Positions 17,984 to 26,758 of a DNA stretch of 64,000 nt are shown here, one piece after another. The position numbers were made by a program, and so were the translations under genes. The notes below the pieces were generated by a model. The model did not search any database, was not told where the DNA came from, and saw nothing but the letters and a program-made list of their open reading frames with translations. Origin of the DNA: Streptomyces sp. GESEQ-35 (lineage in GTDB: Bacteria > Actinomycetota > Actinomycetes > Streptomycetales > Streptomycetaceae); the NCBI RefSeq assembly GCF_017948485.1, contig NZ_JAFFSX010000022.1:141617-205616 (forward strand), written 5' to 3'. Each line of letters starts with the position of its first letter. The stretch's first letter is position 1.

Positions 17984-19417
17984 ATGCGCAAGGCGCTCAG
18001 ATGGTTGCTGGCGCTCACCGTGCTCATAGGCACGTTGAGCACGGCTGGGGCGGCCACCGCCGCCGGGCCGGAGGCCACCGGCACCACTGACATCAAGGAG
18101 AAGCTGCTCTCCGTTCCGGGCATGAGCCTGGTCGAGGAGAAGCCGTACACCGGCTACCGCTTCTTCGTACTCAACTACACCCAGCCGGTCGACCACCGGC
18201 ACCCGTCCAAGGGCACGTTCCAGCAGCGGATCACCGTGCTGCACAAGGACGAAGCCCGCCCGACGGTCTTCTTCACCGGCGGCTACAACGTCTCCACCAC
18301 GCCCCGCCGCAGCGAGCCGACCCAGATCGTGGACGGCAACCAGGTCTCCATGGAGTACCGCTTCTTCACCCCGTCCCGGCCCGACCCGGCCGACTGGACC
18401 AAGCTGGACATCTGGCAGGCGGCCAGCGACCAGCACCGCATCTTCAAGGCGCTGAAGAAGATCTACTCCGAGAAGTGGGTCTCCACGGGCGGTTCGAAGG
18501 GCGGCATGACCGCCACCTACTACGAGCGCTTCTACCCGCGGGACATGGACGGCGTCGTCGCCTACGTCGCCCCCAACGACGTGGTGAACAACGAGGACTC
18601 GGCGTACGACCGCTTCTTCGCGACCGTCGGCACCAAGGAGTGCCGCGACCGGCTGAACGGCGTGCAGCGCGAGGCCCTGGTGCGCCGGGAGCCGATGGAG
18701 AAGCGGTACGAGGCGTACGCGGCCGAGAACGGCTACACCTTCGACACCGTCGGCAGCCTCGACAAGGCCTACGAGGCCACCGTGCTCGACTACGTCTGGG
18801 GCTTCTGGCAGTACAGCCTGCTCTCCGACTGCGACACGATCCCGGCCGACGCCAAGAACGCCACCGACGACGACATCTGGAGCTCGATCGACACGATCGC
18901 CGGGTTCTCCTTCTACACGGACCAGGGCCTGGAGCCGTACACGCCGTACTTCTACCAGGCGGGCACCCAGCTGGGCGCGCCGACGATCGTCTTCCCGCAC
19001 ATCGAGAAGAAGTACATCCGCTACGGCTACCTGCCGCCGCGGAACTTCGTGCCGCGGTCGATCCCGATGAAGTTCCAGCCGTCCGCGATGAAGGACGTCG
19101 ACAACTGGGTCCGCCACAACGCGAACCAGATGCTCTACGTCTACGGCGAGAACGACCCGTGGGGCGCCGAGCAGTTCCGCCTCGGCAAGGGCGCGAAGGA
19201 CTCGTACGTCTTCACCGCGCCGGGCCTCAACCACGGCGCGAACGTCGCGGGTCTCGTCGCCGACGAGAAGGCCCTCGCGACGGCGAAGATCCTCAAGTGG
19301 GCGGGCGTCGCTTCCAGCGCCGTCCAGTCGGACCCGGCGGCGGCCAAGCCGCTGGCCAAGTTCGACTCCAAGCTCGACGTGCGTGACGTGGAGCGCGAGC
19401 CGACGCTGCGGCCGTAA
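17984..19417 (+). CDS. secreted PS-10 peptidase, family S37
   Basis: A 477-residue secreted serine peptidase. A short signal peptide (KALRWLLALTVLIGTLST) precedes the mature enzyme. The block VLNYTQPVDHRHPSKGTFQQ, the nucleophile region STGGSKGGMTATYYERFYP (G-G-S-K-G-G) and the C-terminal YGENDPWGA and LNHGANV blocks match the S37 PS-10/tripeptidyl aminopeptidase family of Streptomyces. It would release N-terminal tripeptides or similar fragments outside the cell. The ATG at 17984 follows GGGAGGG. A strong terminator follows the stop codon. Confidence 0.88.
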   Translation: MRKALRWLLALTVLIGTLSTAGAATAAGPEATGTTDIKEKLLSVPGMSLVEEKPYTGYRFFVLNYTQPVDHRHPSKGTFQQRITVLHKDEARPTVFFTGGYNVSTTPRRSEPTQIVDGNQVSMEYRFFTPSRPDPADWTKLDIWQAASDQHRIFKALKKIYSEKWVSTGGSKGGMTATYYERFYPRDMDGVVAYVAPNDVVNNEDSAYDRFFATVGTKECRDRLNGVQREALVRREPMEKRYEAYAAENGYTFDTVGSLDKAYEATVLDYVWGFWQYSLLSDCDTIPADAKNATDDDIWSSIDTIAGFSFYTDQGLEPYTPYFYQAGTQLGAPTIVFPHIEKKYIRYGYLPPRNFVPRSIPMKFQPSAMKDVDNWVRHNANQMLYVYGENDPWGAEQFRLGKGAKDSYVFTAPGLNHGANVAGLVADEKALATAKILKWAGVASSAVQSDPAAAKPLAKFDSKLDVRDVEREPTLRP

Positions 19418-19435
19418 CGGCCGGGGCGGACGATC

Positions 19436-19476
19436 GCGGCGCGGTCCGGTGGCAGACGTCCACCGGACCGTGCCGC
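19436..19476. terminator. bidirectional hairpin between S37 peptidase and conservon
   Basis: A 17-bp stem with one mismatch (GCGGCGCGGTCCGGTGG against CCACCGGACCGTGCCGC) and a 7-base loop, followed by TTTC, lies between the two convergent stops. It can terminate transcription from both sides. Confidence 0.85.
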
Positions 19477-19478
19477 TT

Positions 19479-20105
19479 TCAACGGCGGCTCGGGAGCGGT
19501 GCCCGGCCTCCCATCAGCCGGTTGACCAGCGCCAGCAGCAGGTCCCGGCTCGCCCGGCGTTCCCGCAGGTCGCCCATGAGGACGGGGACGTTCGGGTCGA
19601 GGTCCAGCGCGTCCCTGACCTCGGGCACGGTGCGGTCCTGGAGACCGTGGAAGCAGTTGACGCCGACGACGAACGGGACGCCGCGGCTCTCGAAGAAGTC
19701 GATGGACGCGAAACTGCTCTCCAGCCGCCGGGTGTCCGCGAGGACGACGGCACCGAGGGCCCCGTGCACCAGGTCGTTCCACATGAACCAGAAGCGTTCC
19801 TGACCCGGGGTGCCGAAGAGGTACAGGACGAGCTGCGAACTCACCGTGATCCGGCCGAAGTCCAGCGCCACGGTCGTGGTGGTCTTGTCCTCCACCCCGA
19901 CGAGGTCGTCCACGCCGAGGCCCGCTACGGTCAGCTGCTCCTCCGTGTTCAGGGGCGGTATCTCGCTCACGGCCCCGACCATGGTGGTCTTGCCGACGCC
20001 GAACCCGCCCGCGATCAGTATCTTCACGGCGGCGAGCGCAGAAGCGGTGTCCGCCGCGGACGCGGGTGCCCCGGTCTGCTGGTCGTCAGAGTCTGAGTAG
20101 GGCAT
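19479..20105 (-). CDS. cvnD: conservon Ras-like GTPase CvnD
   Basis: A 208-residue small GTPase of the conservon type. It has the P-loop GGFGVGKTTMV near residue 35, a Thr-rich switch I (EDKTTTTVALDFG), a switch II FGTPGQERF and NCFHG in place of a classical NKxD. It is the last gene of the cvnABCD set and overlaps cvnC by 20 bp. In characterised conservons CvnD is the output GTPase of a membrane-associated complex with CvnA-C. No cytochrome P450 gene, which ends some conservons, follows here. Confidence 0.92.
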   Translation of the reverse strand: MPYSDSDDQQTGAPASAADTASALAAVKILIAGGFGVGKTTMVGAVSEIPPLNTEEQLTVAGLGVDDLVGVEDKTTTTVALDFGRITVSSQLVLYLFGTPGQERFWFMWNDLVHGALGAVVLADTRRLESSFASIDFFESRGVPFVVGVNCFHGLQDRTVPEVRDALDLDPNVPVLMGDLRERRASRDLLLALVNRLMGGRAPLPSRR

Positions 20106-20478
20106 CCTTCACCGCCTGAAGAAGAATCATGTCCGGTTCCTCGCCCAGCACGACCGTGAGCGGCGGCCGCGCCGTCACCCTTCCCCGCACGAGCAGGTCG
20201 TCGACAAGGATCTTCGTCACCGCGACGGGCAGCCGCAGCCCGGCGGCGACCTCGGCGAGCGCCACGGGTGTGCGGCACTGCCTCAGGATCAGCCGGTGCT
20301 CGGGTTGCAGGCCGCGGTCGGCGTGCTGGTCGCCGGGCGCGCTGACGGTGGCGATCACGGTGATGAGGGTGAGGTCGTCCCGCGCCGAGGCCGTACGCCC
20401 CTGAGTGATCGTGTACGGCCTGACGAGGCTCTCCTCCGCGTCATCGTCGTCCGCCGCCGCGTCGGCCCAGTGCCTCAC
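20086..20478 (-). CDS. cvnC: conservon DUF742 protein CvnC
   Basis: A 130-residue DUF742 protein. The conserved start of the domain (RPYTITQGRT) follows an acidic tail, and a winged-helix-like segment (LPVAVTKILVDDLLVRGRV) lies in the second half. It is encoded between cvnB and cvnD with 4-bp and 20-bp overlaps. In conservons the DUF742 protein is thought to mediate contact between the sensor-like protein and the GTPase. Confidence 0.92.
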   Translation of the reverse strand: MRHWADAAADDDDAEESLVRPYTITQGRTASARDDLTLITVIATVSAPGDQHADRGLQPEHRLILRQCRTPVALAEVAAGLRLPVAVTKILVDDLLVRGRVTARPPLTVVLGEEPDMILLQAVKDALLRL

Positions 20479-20909
20479 TCACGTACACCGCCCTCCGTAT
20501 GCCCCTGGACGACCCGCATCTCGGTACCCAGATGCTGCCCCACCTGCTGTACGAGGGTGTCCATCGCGACGGCCATCACCTCGGCGTCCACCTCCTGGTC
20601 CGCGACGACCGCCAGATGGGTCCCGCGGCCGGCGGAGCTGATGAACAGCCACAGCTCGTCCAGTTCGATGATGACCTGGTGGACCGCGCCACCGCCGAAG
20701 ACCTCGCCGACTCCGCGGGCCAGGCTCTGGTGGCCGGTGGCGATGGCTGCCAGGCGTTCGGCGTCGACCCGGACGATGCTGCCGGACTGGCTGACGACCA
20801 GCCCGTCGTCGGACAGCACGACGGCGTGCCGGGTGCCCGGAACCTGGTCGACCAGACGGTCGAGCAGCCAGTCGAGGTCGGAGTTGGTGGCCGTGGTTCG
20901 CAGAGTCAT
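20475..20909 (-). CDS. cvnB: conservon roadblock/LC7 protein CvnB
   Basis: A 144-residue roadblock/LC7 domain protein: LDWLLDRLVDQVPGTRHAVV, then SDDGLVVSQSGSI and a beta-hairpin ending. Such proteins are regulators of small GTPases (GAP-like partners of MglA/CvnD types). It overlaps cvnA and cvnC by 4 bp each, so the four proteins are made in a coupled way. Confidence 0.93.
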   Translation of the reverse strand: MTLRTTATNSDLDWLLDRLVDQVPGTRHAVVLSDDGLVVSQSGSIVRVDAERLAAIATGHQSLARGVGEVFGGGAVHQVIIELDELWLFISSAGRGTHLAVVADQEVDAEVMAVAMDTLVQQVGQHLGTEMRVVQGHTEGGVRE

Positions 20910-23335
20910 CGTCCGTCTTCCTTCCGGGTCCGGTCGGGGCCCGGTGCGGGTTCGTCGGGTTGGTGGTCGGGGGCGGGCCTGAGCCGGGCCGTCCGGGACT
21001 GGCGCTGGAAGGCGCCGACGGTGGCGCCGGAGCGCGCCCCGGTACGCCGGGGTAGTGGCCGCTGCGCCTCGGCCGGGTCCGTGCCGGGTGCATCCGGGTA
21101 CGCGGGCGGAGGCTGCCGGAGTTCGCTGGCGAGACTGGCCTGCCGTACCCGCCGGGGCAGTGGGCCGGTGCTCGGCGGCCCGGTGGCAGGGGCGGGGCGG
21201 GCCGGCGGCTCGATCCAGGGGCCGATGAGCGGACGCGTGAACGTCTCCTGCTCGCCGGGGTACGTCCGGGGACCGGAGTGATCGTCCGTCCGGTCCGAGC
21301 GGGGCGCGCCGTGCAGTGCGAGCTGGTCGGGGAAGGAGGGGACGGGGAGCTCCTCGGGGAGCGGTCCGCCGTCGGCTATCAGCTCCCCGGGCACCAGGAC
21401 GACCACCCGGGTGCCGCCGAAGGACGAGGGCCGCAGCTCCACTTGCAGACCCAGGTTGGCGGACAGCCGGGCCACGACGTACAGGCCGAGACGGGCGTCG
21501 TCGGCGCGGGACATCACGTCCATGCGGGGCGGGTCGGCCATCAGCGCGTTGGCCTCGGCGTACTGCTCGGGGTCCATGCCCATGCCGCGGTCCTCGATCT
21601 CGATCGCGACGCCACGCCCCACCTGGGACGCGGTCACCTCGACCGGGGTCGGCGGCCGGGAGAACGACACCGCGTTCTCCATCAGTTCCGCCAGGACGTG
21701 CACCATGGGACCGACGGCGCGCTCGGAGAGCCAGGTCTCGCCGTCGGTGTCGATCCGGATGCGCCGGTAGTCCTGCACCTCACCCTGCGCGGAGCGCATG
21801 ACGTCCATGAGGAGCACGGGTCTGCGCCAGCGGCGCTGCGGCTGTCCGTTGCCGAGGATCACCAGGTTCTCCTCGTAGCGGCGCAGCCGGGCCGCCAGGT
21901 GGTCGAGGTCGAACAGCCCCTCCAGGACCGCGGGGTCCTCGTGCTGCCGCTGCATCTCACCGAGCCGCTTCATCTGCATGCCAATGAGCAACTGGGTGCG
22001 CCTGGCGATGCGTTGCAGCAGCCGCTCGAAGCCGCGGTACAGCTCGACCTCTCGCACGGCGGTCTCCAGGGACGTGCCGCGGGCCTGGTTGAGGGCCTGG
22101 CCGAGCTGGCCGAGTTCGTCGTCGCCGTGGCGGATCTCGGGCAGTTCGGCGTCGGTGTCGACCTTCTCGCCCTGGCGCAGCCGGTCCACCAGATCGGGCA
22201 GCCGGGTCTGGAGTTCCAGGGCCTCGGAGCGCAGGGCGAAGATCCGGCGGCGCAGGATGCCGGTCAGGCGCAGCGTGATGAAGAGCATCAGCAGGACGGC
22301 CGCCGCGCTCACGGCGGTGTTGAGGAGCATGTTCGTCATCAGGCCGCCGAGTACGTCCTCGGTGGAGGCGACGAGGTCGTCGGAGTAGGCGGCGGCGGCC
22401 TGCCCCAGCGCGGGGGTGATCGCGGTCAGGCTCTGCTGCCACTCCTTGCCGACACCGGCGGCCACGGCGGTCCGGCCGGCGCTGTCGGTCTTCTGGGTGC
22501 CGAGGAGCTTCTGCTCGATGCCGGCCTTCTGCTTCCAGGCGGTGCCGGACAGCACGCTCTGATAGTCCTTGGCCCGTGCGTCGGCCAGCTGCGGCAGGAC
22601 CTTGTCGTCGTAGATGTGGTTCTGAGCGCCGATCGCCCCGGAGAGCTGGAAGTGCTGCCCACCGGTGAGGTGGCCGCTCGCCACCCCTGCCGCGATGATC
22701 GCGTCCTCGCGCGAGATCATCTCCAGGCCCCACTGCGCGTCGAGCAGGGGCCGGGCGAGGACGGTCTGTTCGCCGAAGCCGATGTTGCTGAAGTCCTCGA
22801 ACAACTCCATGTCCGAGGCGATGACCGCGGTGTAGCCGTCGAACGTCTGCTGCGGGTCGGCGGAGCGCCGGTCCACGGCGGTCCGGTACTCGGGCAGTTT
22901 CTTCAGGCCCCGGTCGAGGTCCCGGAATGCCACGGAGAGATCTGCCGGGGCGGAGTCGGAGAGCGTTTCGAGGGTCTGTACGGACTTGTCGGTGAGTTGC
23001 CGCTGACGCGTCAGCCCGGACCGGTCCCCATCAGGGTCCGCGAGGGCCACCGCAGTCAGCCGCCGCTCCGCCTGCACTTCGGCGAAAATGCCGAGAAGGG
23101 GCCCGCCGAAGCGTTTCGCCGACTCGTTCCGGTCGTGGACGTGGTTCCAGTCTCCATAGAGCTGGGCCGAGTTCATCGCTCCCAGACCGACCAGGGCGAC
23201 ACAGGGCACCAGGGCCAGGACGAGCAGAATCGTCCGGAGCGACAACCGGCGCTCCGGGGCAGCCTCTTGGACGGCCTGCCGGTGTCCCGTCTCTTGCTCT
23301 GCCCGCTGTCGTGCGGTTCGTGCGTGGAGTGCCAC
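20906..23335 (-). CDS. cvnA: conservon sensor histidine kinase-like protein CvnA with NIT domain
   Basis: An 809-residue membrane protein. Two membrane segments (residues ~35-53 and ~335-360) enclose an extracytoplasmic nitrate/nitrite-sensing (NIT) domain. A HAMP-like/coiled linker and an HATPase domain follow, with N box ELMENAVSFSRPP and G box EDRGMGMD. The Pro-rich C-terminal ~150 residues look disordered. A clear phospho-acceptor H-box is not evident, in line with CvnA proteins acting in a GTPase complex and not as ordinary two-component kinases. It is the promoter-proximal gene of the conservon. Confidence 0.92.
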   Translation of the reverse strand: MALHARTARQRAEQETGHRQAVQEAAPERRLSLRTILLVLALVPCVALVGLGAMNSAQLYGDWNHVHDRNESAKRFGGPLLGIFAEVQAERRLTAVALADPDGDRSGLTRQRQLTDKSVQTLETLSDSAPADLSVAFRDLDRGLKKLPEYRTAVDRRSADPQQTFDGYTAVIASDMELFEDFSNIGFGEQTVLARPLLDAQWGLEMISREDAIIAAGVASGHLTGGQHFQLSGAIGAQNHIYDDKVLPQLADARAKDYQSVLSGTAWKQKAGIEQKLLGTQKTDSAGRTAVAAGVGKEWQQSLTAITPALGQAAAAYSDDLVASTEDVLGGLMTNMLLNTAVSAAAVLLMLFITLRLTGILRRRIFALRSEALELQTRLPDLVDRLRQGEKVDTDAELPEIRHGDDELGQLGQALNQARGTSLETAVREVELYRGFERLLQRIARRTQLLIGMQMKRLGEMQRQHEDPAVLEGLFDLDHLAARLRRYEENLVILGNGQPQRRWRRPVLLMDVMRSAQGEVQDYRRIRIDTDGETWLSERAVGPMVHVLAELMENAVSFSRPPTPVEVTASQVGRGVAIEIEDRGMGMDPEQYAEANALMADPPRMDVMSRADDARLGLYVVARLSANLGLQVELRPSSFGGTRVVVLVPGELIADGGPLPEELPVPSFPDQLALHGAPRSDRTDDHSGPRTYPGEQETFTRPLIGPWIEPPARPAPATGPPSTGPLPRRVRQASLASELRQPPPAYPDAPGTDPAEAQRPLPRRTGARSGATVGAFQRQSRTARLRPAPDHQPDEPAPGPDRTRKEDGR

Positions 23336-23656
23336 AGAAGTCCCCGCCGGTGAGTGATGACGGACTGCCCGGAAGCAGGGTCCGCGTCATGACAGCAGGA
23401 GCCTACCGACTGCACAAATGATCTCAAGACTGGTTCGTCCTGATGAGCGCGCCTGATTCCGGCGACGGCGAACGCGCGGTCTCACGCCCGGTGATCGGCA
23501 ATTGGCCTGGTCCTCGGATAGTCCCAGGTCATCGTTATCCGGGTTCAAGTATCCCGCGGTGACCGCGAATTCGGAATGAAGCCTTCCGGAGAAAGGGAAG
23601 CCTTCTGTTTGGCATGGGTCACATTTCCCGACGGCGGATCACACGGGCCGGCGCAC
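23336..23656. other. upstream region of the conservon
   Basis: No gene is visible in these ~320 bp. They hold the presumed cvnA promoter (minus strand). A perfect 13-bp palindrome, CGCGGTGACCGCG, lies at 23555-23567 and could be a regulator site. The stretch is less GC-rich than its surroundings. Confidence 0.5.
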
Positions 23657-24301
23657 TCACAACGGCCGCGCGCAGCCCACCGGATCCGCGCCGCCGAGCT
23701 GGACGTACAGCGCGGTCGACGGCGGGCACTGGGTGCGCTTGCCGACGGCCTTCGTCACCTCGTACTCGGGCTCGCTCTTCCCCTCCCCCTCGCCTTCGCA
23801 TGACGTCTCACGCACCTCGCCGTTGCCGGAGCTGTAGACGCAGTCGCCGACGATGGTGCGGGGACCGCCCCCGCCGCCGGGGTCGCCCGGGTGCGGCGGG
23901 GAGAGGTTGCGCATACAGGCGTAGCCCTGCGGGACGGCACCGTCGCCGTCCTCGTCGGAGGACCGTGCCTGTTCGCTGATGTGGAGGACGAAGTCCGTGG
24001 TCCCGGGGCACAGTGGCCCTTGGTCCACCTTGCTGTCGTACCGCGCCACGACCCGGGCCGCCGCCCGCTCACCGGTGCACGACACCTCGGTGAAGGTCGT
24101 CGTACCGAAGGAGCTGCACTCGTCGACGGCGAGGAACACCGCGCCATAGCCGGAGGGCTGTGTGGAGGTCGCCCGTCCGCTGCCGGCCGGTGTCTCCTCA
24201 TCCGTCGCGGGCGGATCGCCCTGACATGCCGTCAGCAGGGCGGCAAGCAGCACCGCCAGTGCGCACACCACCCCCACGGAACCTCTCGCACGCATCGTCA
24301 T
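23657..24301 (-). CDS. putative lipoprotein of unknown function
   Basis: A 214-residue exported protein. The signal segment VGVVCALAVLLAALLTAC ends in a lipobox (LLTAC), so it should be lipid-anchored on the outer face of the membrane. The mature part has several cysteines (DECSSFG, VSCTGE, PLCPG, YACMRN, GDCVY, TSCEGE) that suggest disulfides, and an acidic Gly-rich middle. I do not recognise a family. The ATG at 24301 is preceded by a GGGGGG run; a further in-frame ATG lies at 24295. It is on the same strand as the conservon, 322 bp upstream, and need not be functionally linked. Confidence 0.72.
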   Translation of the reverse strand: MTMRARGSVGVVCALAVLLAALLTACQGDPPATDEETPAGSGRATSTQPSGYGAVFLAVDECSSFGTTTFTEVSCTGERAAARVVARYDSKVDQGPLCPGTTDFVLHISEQARSSDEDGDGAVPQGYACMRNLSPPHPGDPGGGGGPRTIVGDCVYSSGNGEVRETSCEGEGEGKSEPEYEVTKAVGKRTQCPPSTALYVQLGGADPVGCARPL

Positions 24302-24410
24302 CCCCCCGGCACCCCTGCCCAGCGTGACCCGCCGTGGCGGGTGCACGCCAGACATGCGTGGTGCTTTGCGCCAGTTGGCGGGCGTACGCCGGGCGTATGA
24401 CGTATGCGCG

Positions 24411-26243
24411 CTACGTCCGGTACGACAGCCCGTGACCGACCGGATACAGCGCGCGCGCCGGATCGTCGGCCCGCTGCACCGGCACCGGCAGCCTCCCGCG
24501 CGGCCGCACCCGCCCGGCGATCACACGTGCCGCGGCGCGCAGTTCGACGTCCGTCCAGGAGTACGACGCCAAGTAGGCCGGTACGGAAGGGAGTTGGGCC
24601 ACGTCGTACGGATTGCGGATGGCGAGGGCGACCACCGGCTTCCCGGTCGCCAGCAGTTGCTGGACGAGCGTCTTCTGTGTGCTCGTCGCGGAGACGTTGT
24701 AGGTCCCGACCACCACCGCATCCGCGTCCCGGGTCGCGGCGACGGCGCCCGCGACGGTCGCCGCGGAGGGTGCCGTACCGGTGGACAGGGCGGTGGTCGT
24801 GAAGCCGAGCTCGGCGAGGGCGGCGGCGAGGACGCCGGTGGGCGGTCCGGTGGTGCCCGACGGGGAGGCGGGGTCGGCGCCGACGACGAGCAGCCGGGGG
24901 TGCGTGCGGCGGGACAGCGGCAGCAGGTCGCCCTCATTGACCAGGAGCGTGGTCGTCCGCTCGGCGATACGGTCGGCGGCGGCCAGGTGCCCCTTGACGC
25001 CGACGGTGCGGTCGACGCCGCCCCCGCTGACGTAGGGCTCGTCGAACAACCCCAGCTTCGCCTTCAGCCGCAGCACCCGCAGGATGGATTCCTCGAGCCG
25101 CGCCTCGGTCAGCTCACCGTCCTGTACGGCCTTCAGGACCGCGTTCCACGCGACGTCCAGCTCGGGCGCGTTCAGGAGCTGGTCCACGCCCGCCTTGAGC
25201 GCGAGCACCGGCACACGGTCGTCGCCGTACTTCTGGCGGACGCCCGCCATGTCGAGGGCGTCGGTGACCACGACCCCGTCGTAGCCGAGCCGCTCGCGCA
25301 GGATGCCGGTGAGGATGGGGCGGGAGAGGGTGGCCGGGTCGCCGGAGTCGTCGAGGGCCGGGACCAGGATGTGCGCGGTCATGATCGAGTCGATGCCGGC
25401 GGCGATCGCGGCGCGGAATGGCGGTGCGTCCAGCGTCTCCCACTGCGCCCGGGTGTGCGTGATGGTCGGGAAGCCGTAGTGGCTGTCCACCTCGGTGTCG
25501 CCGTGGCCCGGGAAGTGCTTGGCGGTCGCCGCGACGCCGGACGCCTCGTAGCCCTGGGTCTCCGCCGCGACCAGCGCGGCCACCGCGTCCGGATCGGAGC
25601 CGAAGGAACGTACGCCGATCACCGGGTTGGCCGGGTTGACGTTCACGTCGGCCACCGGCGTGTAGTCCTGCCGGATGCCCATGGCACGCAGCTCCCGGCC
25701 CGCGATACGGCCGAGGGTGCGGGCGTCCGTCCCGGATCCCCCGGCGCCGATCGCCATCGCGCCCGGGAAGAGGGTCGCGGGCCTGCCGACGCGGGCGACG
25801 ATGCCGTGCTCCTGGTCGGTGGAGATGAGCATGGGCAGGCCGCGGGGGAGGTCGAGGGAGGCCCGCTGGATGCCGTTGGAGAGGGCGGCGATCTGGTGCG
25901 GGTCACGGGTGTTGTGCGCCCAGGCGAAGTAGATGATGCCGCCGAGCCGGTACTTGGCGATCAGCTCGGCGGCGGTGCGGACGCCGAGTTCCTCGAGGTT
26001 GGCGTCGATGTCGGCCTGGTCGGGGGCGGTGGCGGAATGGCCGTAGACCCGCGAGACGAAGAGCTGACCGACCTTCTCCTCCAGGCTCATACGGGAGATG
26101 AGGCGCTTGAGCCCGTCGTCGACGGCGGCACGCGCTGTGGTCCCGACCGCGAGCGAGGCGCTGACACCTGCGGTGGCGGCGAGGACGGTGCGTCTGGAGG
26201 GGGCGGCGGTGTTTCCCGTGCCTGCCGTGCTCATGTTGTGCAC
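24411..26243 (-). CDS. Tat-exported GH3 family beta-N-acetylhexosaminidase-like hydrolase
   Basis: A 610-residue glycoside hydrolase family 3 enzyme. A twin-arginine signal (SRRTVLAATAGVSASLAVG) begins near residue 14, so the folded protein is exported. The NagZ-type signature KHFPGHGDTEVDSHYGFP, with the His/Asp acid-base dyad, and the nucleophile region GVVVTDALDMAGV are both present. That combination favours a beta-N-acetylglucosaminidase over a beta-glucosidase. The GTG at 26243 is chosen because AAGGAG lies 5 bases upstream; the ATG at 26234 is 14 bases from that site. The long upstream open frame is translated repeat sequence and not part of the gene. Confidence 0.87.
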   Translation of the reverse strand: MHNMSTAGTGNTAAPSRRTVLAATAGVSASLAVGTTARAAVDDGLKRLISRMSLEEKVGQLFVSRVYGHSATAPDQADIDANLEELGVRTAAELIAKYRLGGIIYFAWAHNTRDPHQIAALSNGIQRASLDLPRGLPMLISTDQEHGIVARVGRPATLFPGAMAIGAGGSGTDARTLGRIAGRELRAMGIRQDYTPVADVNVNPANPVIGVRSFGSDPDAVAALVAAETQGYEASGVAATAKHFPGHGDTEVDSHYGFPTITHTRAQWETLDAPPFRAAIAAGIDSIMTAHILVPALDDSGDPATLSRPILTGILRERLGYDGVVVTDALDMAGVRQKYGDDRVPVLALKAGVDQLLNAPELDVAWNAVLKAVQDGELTEARLEESILRVLRLKAKLGLFDEPYVSGGGVDRTVGVKGHLAAADRIAERTTTLLVNEGDLLPLSRRTHPRLLVVGADPASPSGTTGPPTGVLAAALAELGFTTTALSTGTAPSAATVAGAVAATRDADAVVVGTYNVSATSTQKTLVQQLLATGKPVVALAIRNPYDVAQLPSVPAYLASYSWTDVELRAAARVIAGRVRPRGRLPVPVQRADDPARALYPVGHGLSYRT

Positions 26244-26758
26244 GTGCGCTCCTTCCGGAGGAGGTCCGCTGAAGGAAACTTCCGAAGATTCACCAATATC
26301 CGGGAAGTTTCTGCCAGTCAAGGGCATGCACGTTAAGCAGGTCGGGTGAAGTCGGCAGCGCCCCGAAGGGGCGCGGGGAACTGCGCGACCAGCCACGACG
26401 GACCCGCAGACGACCGACGGCCAACCCGCGGAGCGAGGGGCCGCCATCGGCGCTGTTGGAGGGGGGCGCGCCGATGGCGGCGTGCTGCCGGCCGCGGTTC
26501 GGCGGAGAGGGTACGTCAGCGTTCGCAGCCAGCAGCGAGGCCGACACCGGACCACGGTGACTCTCCGGCAGCATGCGGGTTGGACGGGCGGGGGTGTGGC
26601 CGGGTTCCCCGGTTCGGCCCGATTCCCGGAAGTTGGTGACCCAGGGTTCAACGGGACGTGTGGGCCGCGACCTTGGGCCAATGCTGTTGCGGCGTGCGTA
26701 CGGGTCCATCCCGTGGACGCGACGACACCGAAGGTGAAGGTCGGGCGATCATGAGGCC
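26244..26758. other. 515-bp gene-free region between GH3 and aroA genes
   Basis: This divergent intergenic region carries the GH3 ribosome site at its left end, a copy of the dispersed palindromic repeat at 26341-26420, and the aroA promoter region at the right. No convincing gene is seen; frames crossing it are products of the high G+C content. Confidence 0.6.
26341..26420 (+). repeat. dispersed Streptomyces palindromic repeat (copy B)
   Basis: The hairpin GCGCCCC-GAA-GGGGCGC is followed by GGGGAACTGCGCGACCAGCC and ACGACGG. It shares the leading bases GGTGAAGTCGGC with copy A inside the PucR gene, so the two copies are closely related. Confidence 0.8.

Noticed and set aside
24411..26681. 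Longer GH3 protein starting at 26681
   Set aside because: The extra 146 residues are translated intergenic repeat sequence, and a Tat signal with a good ribosome site begins at 26243.
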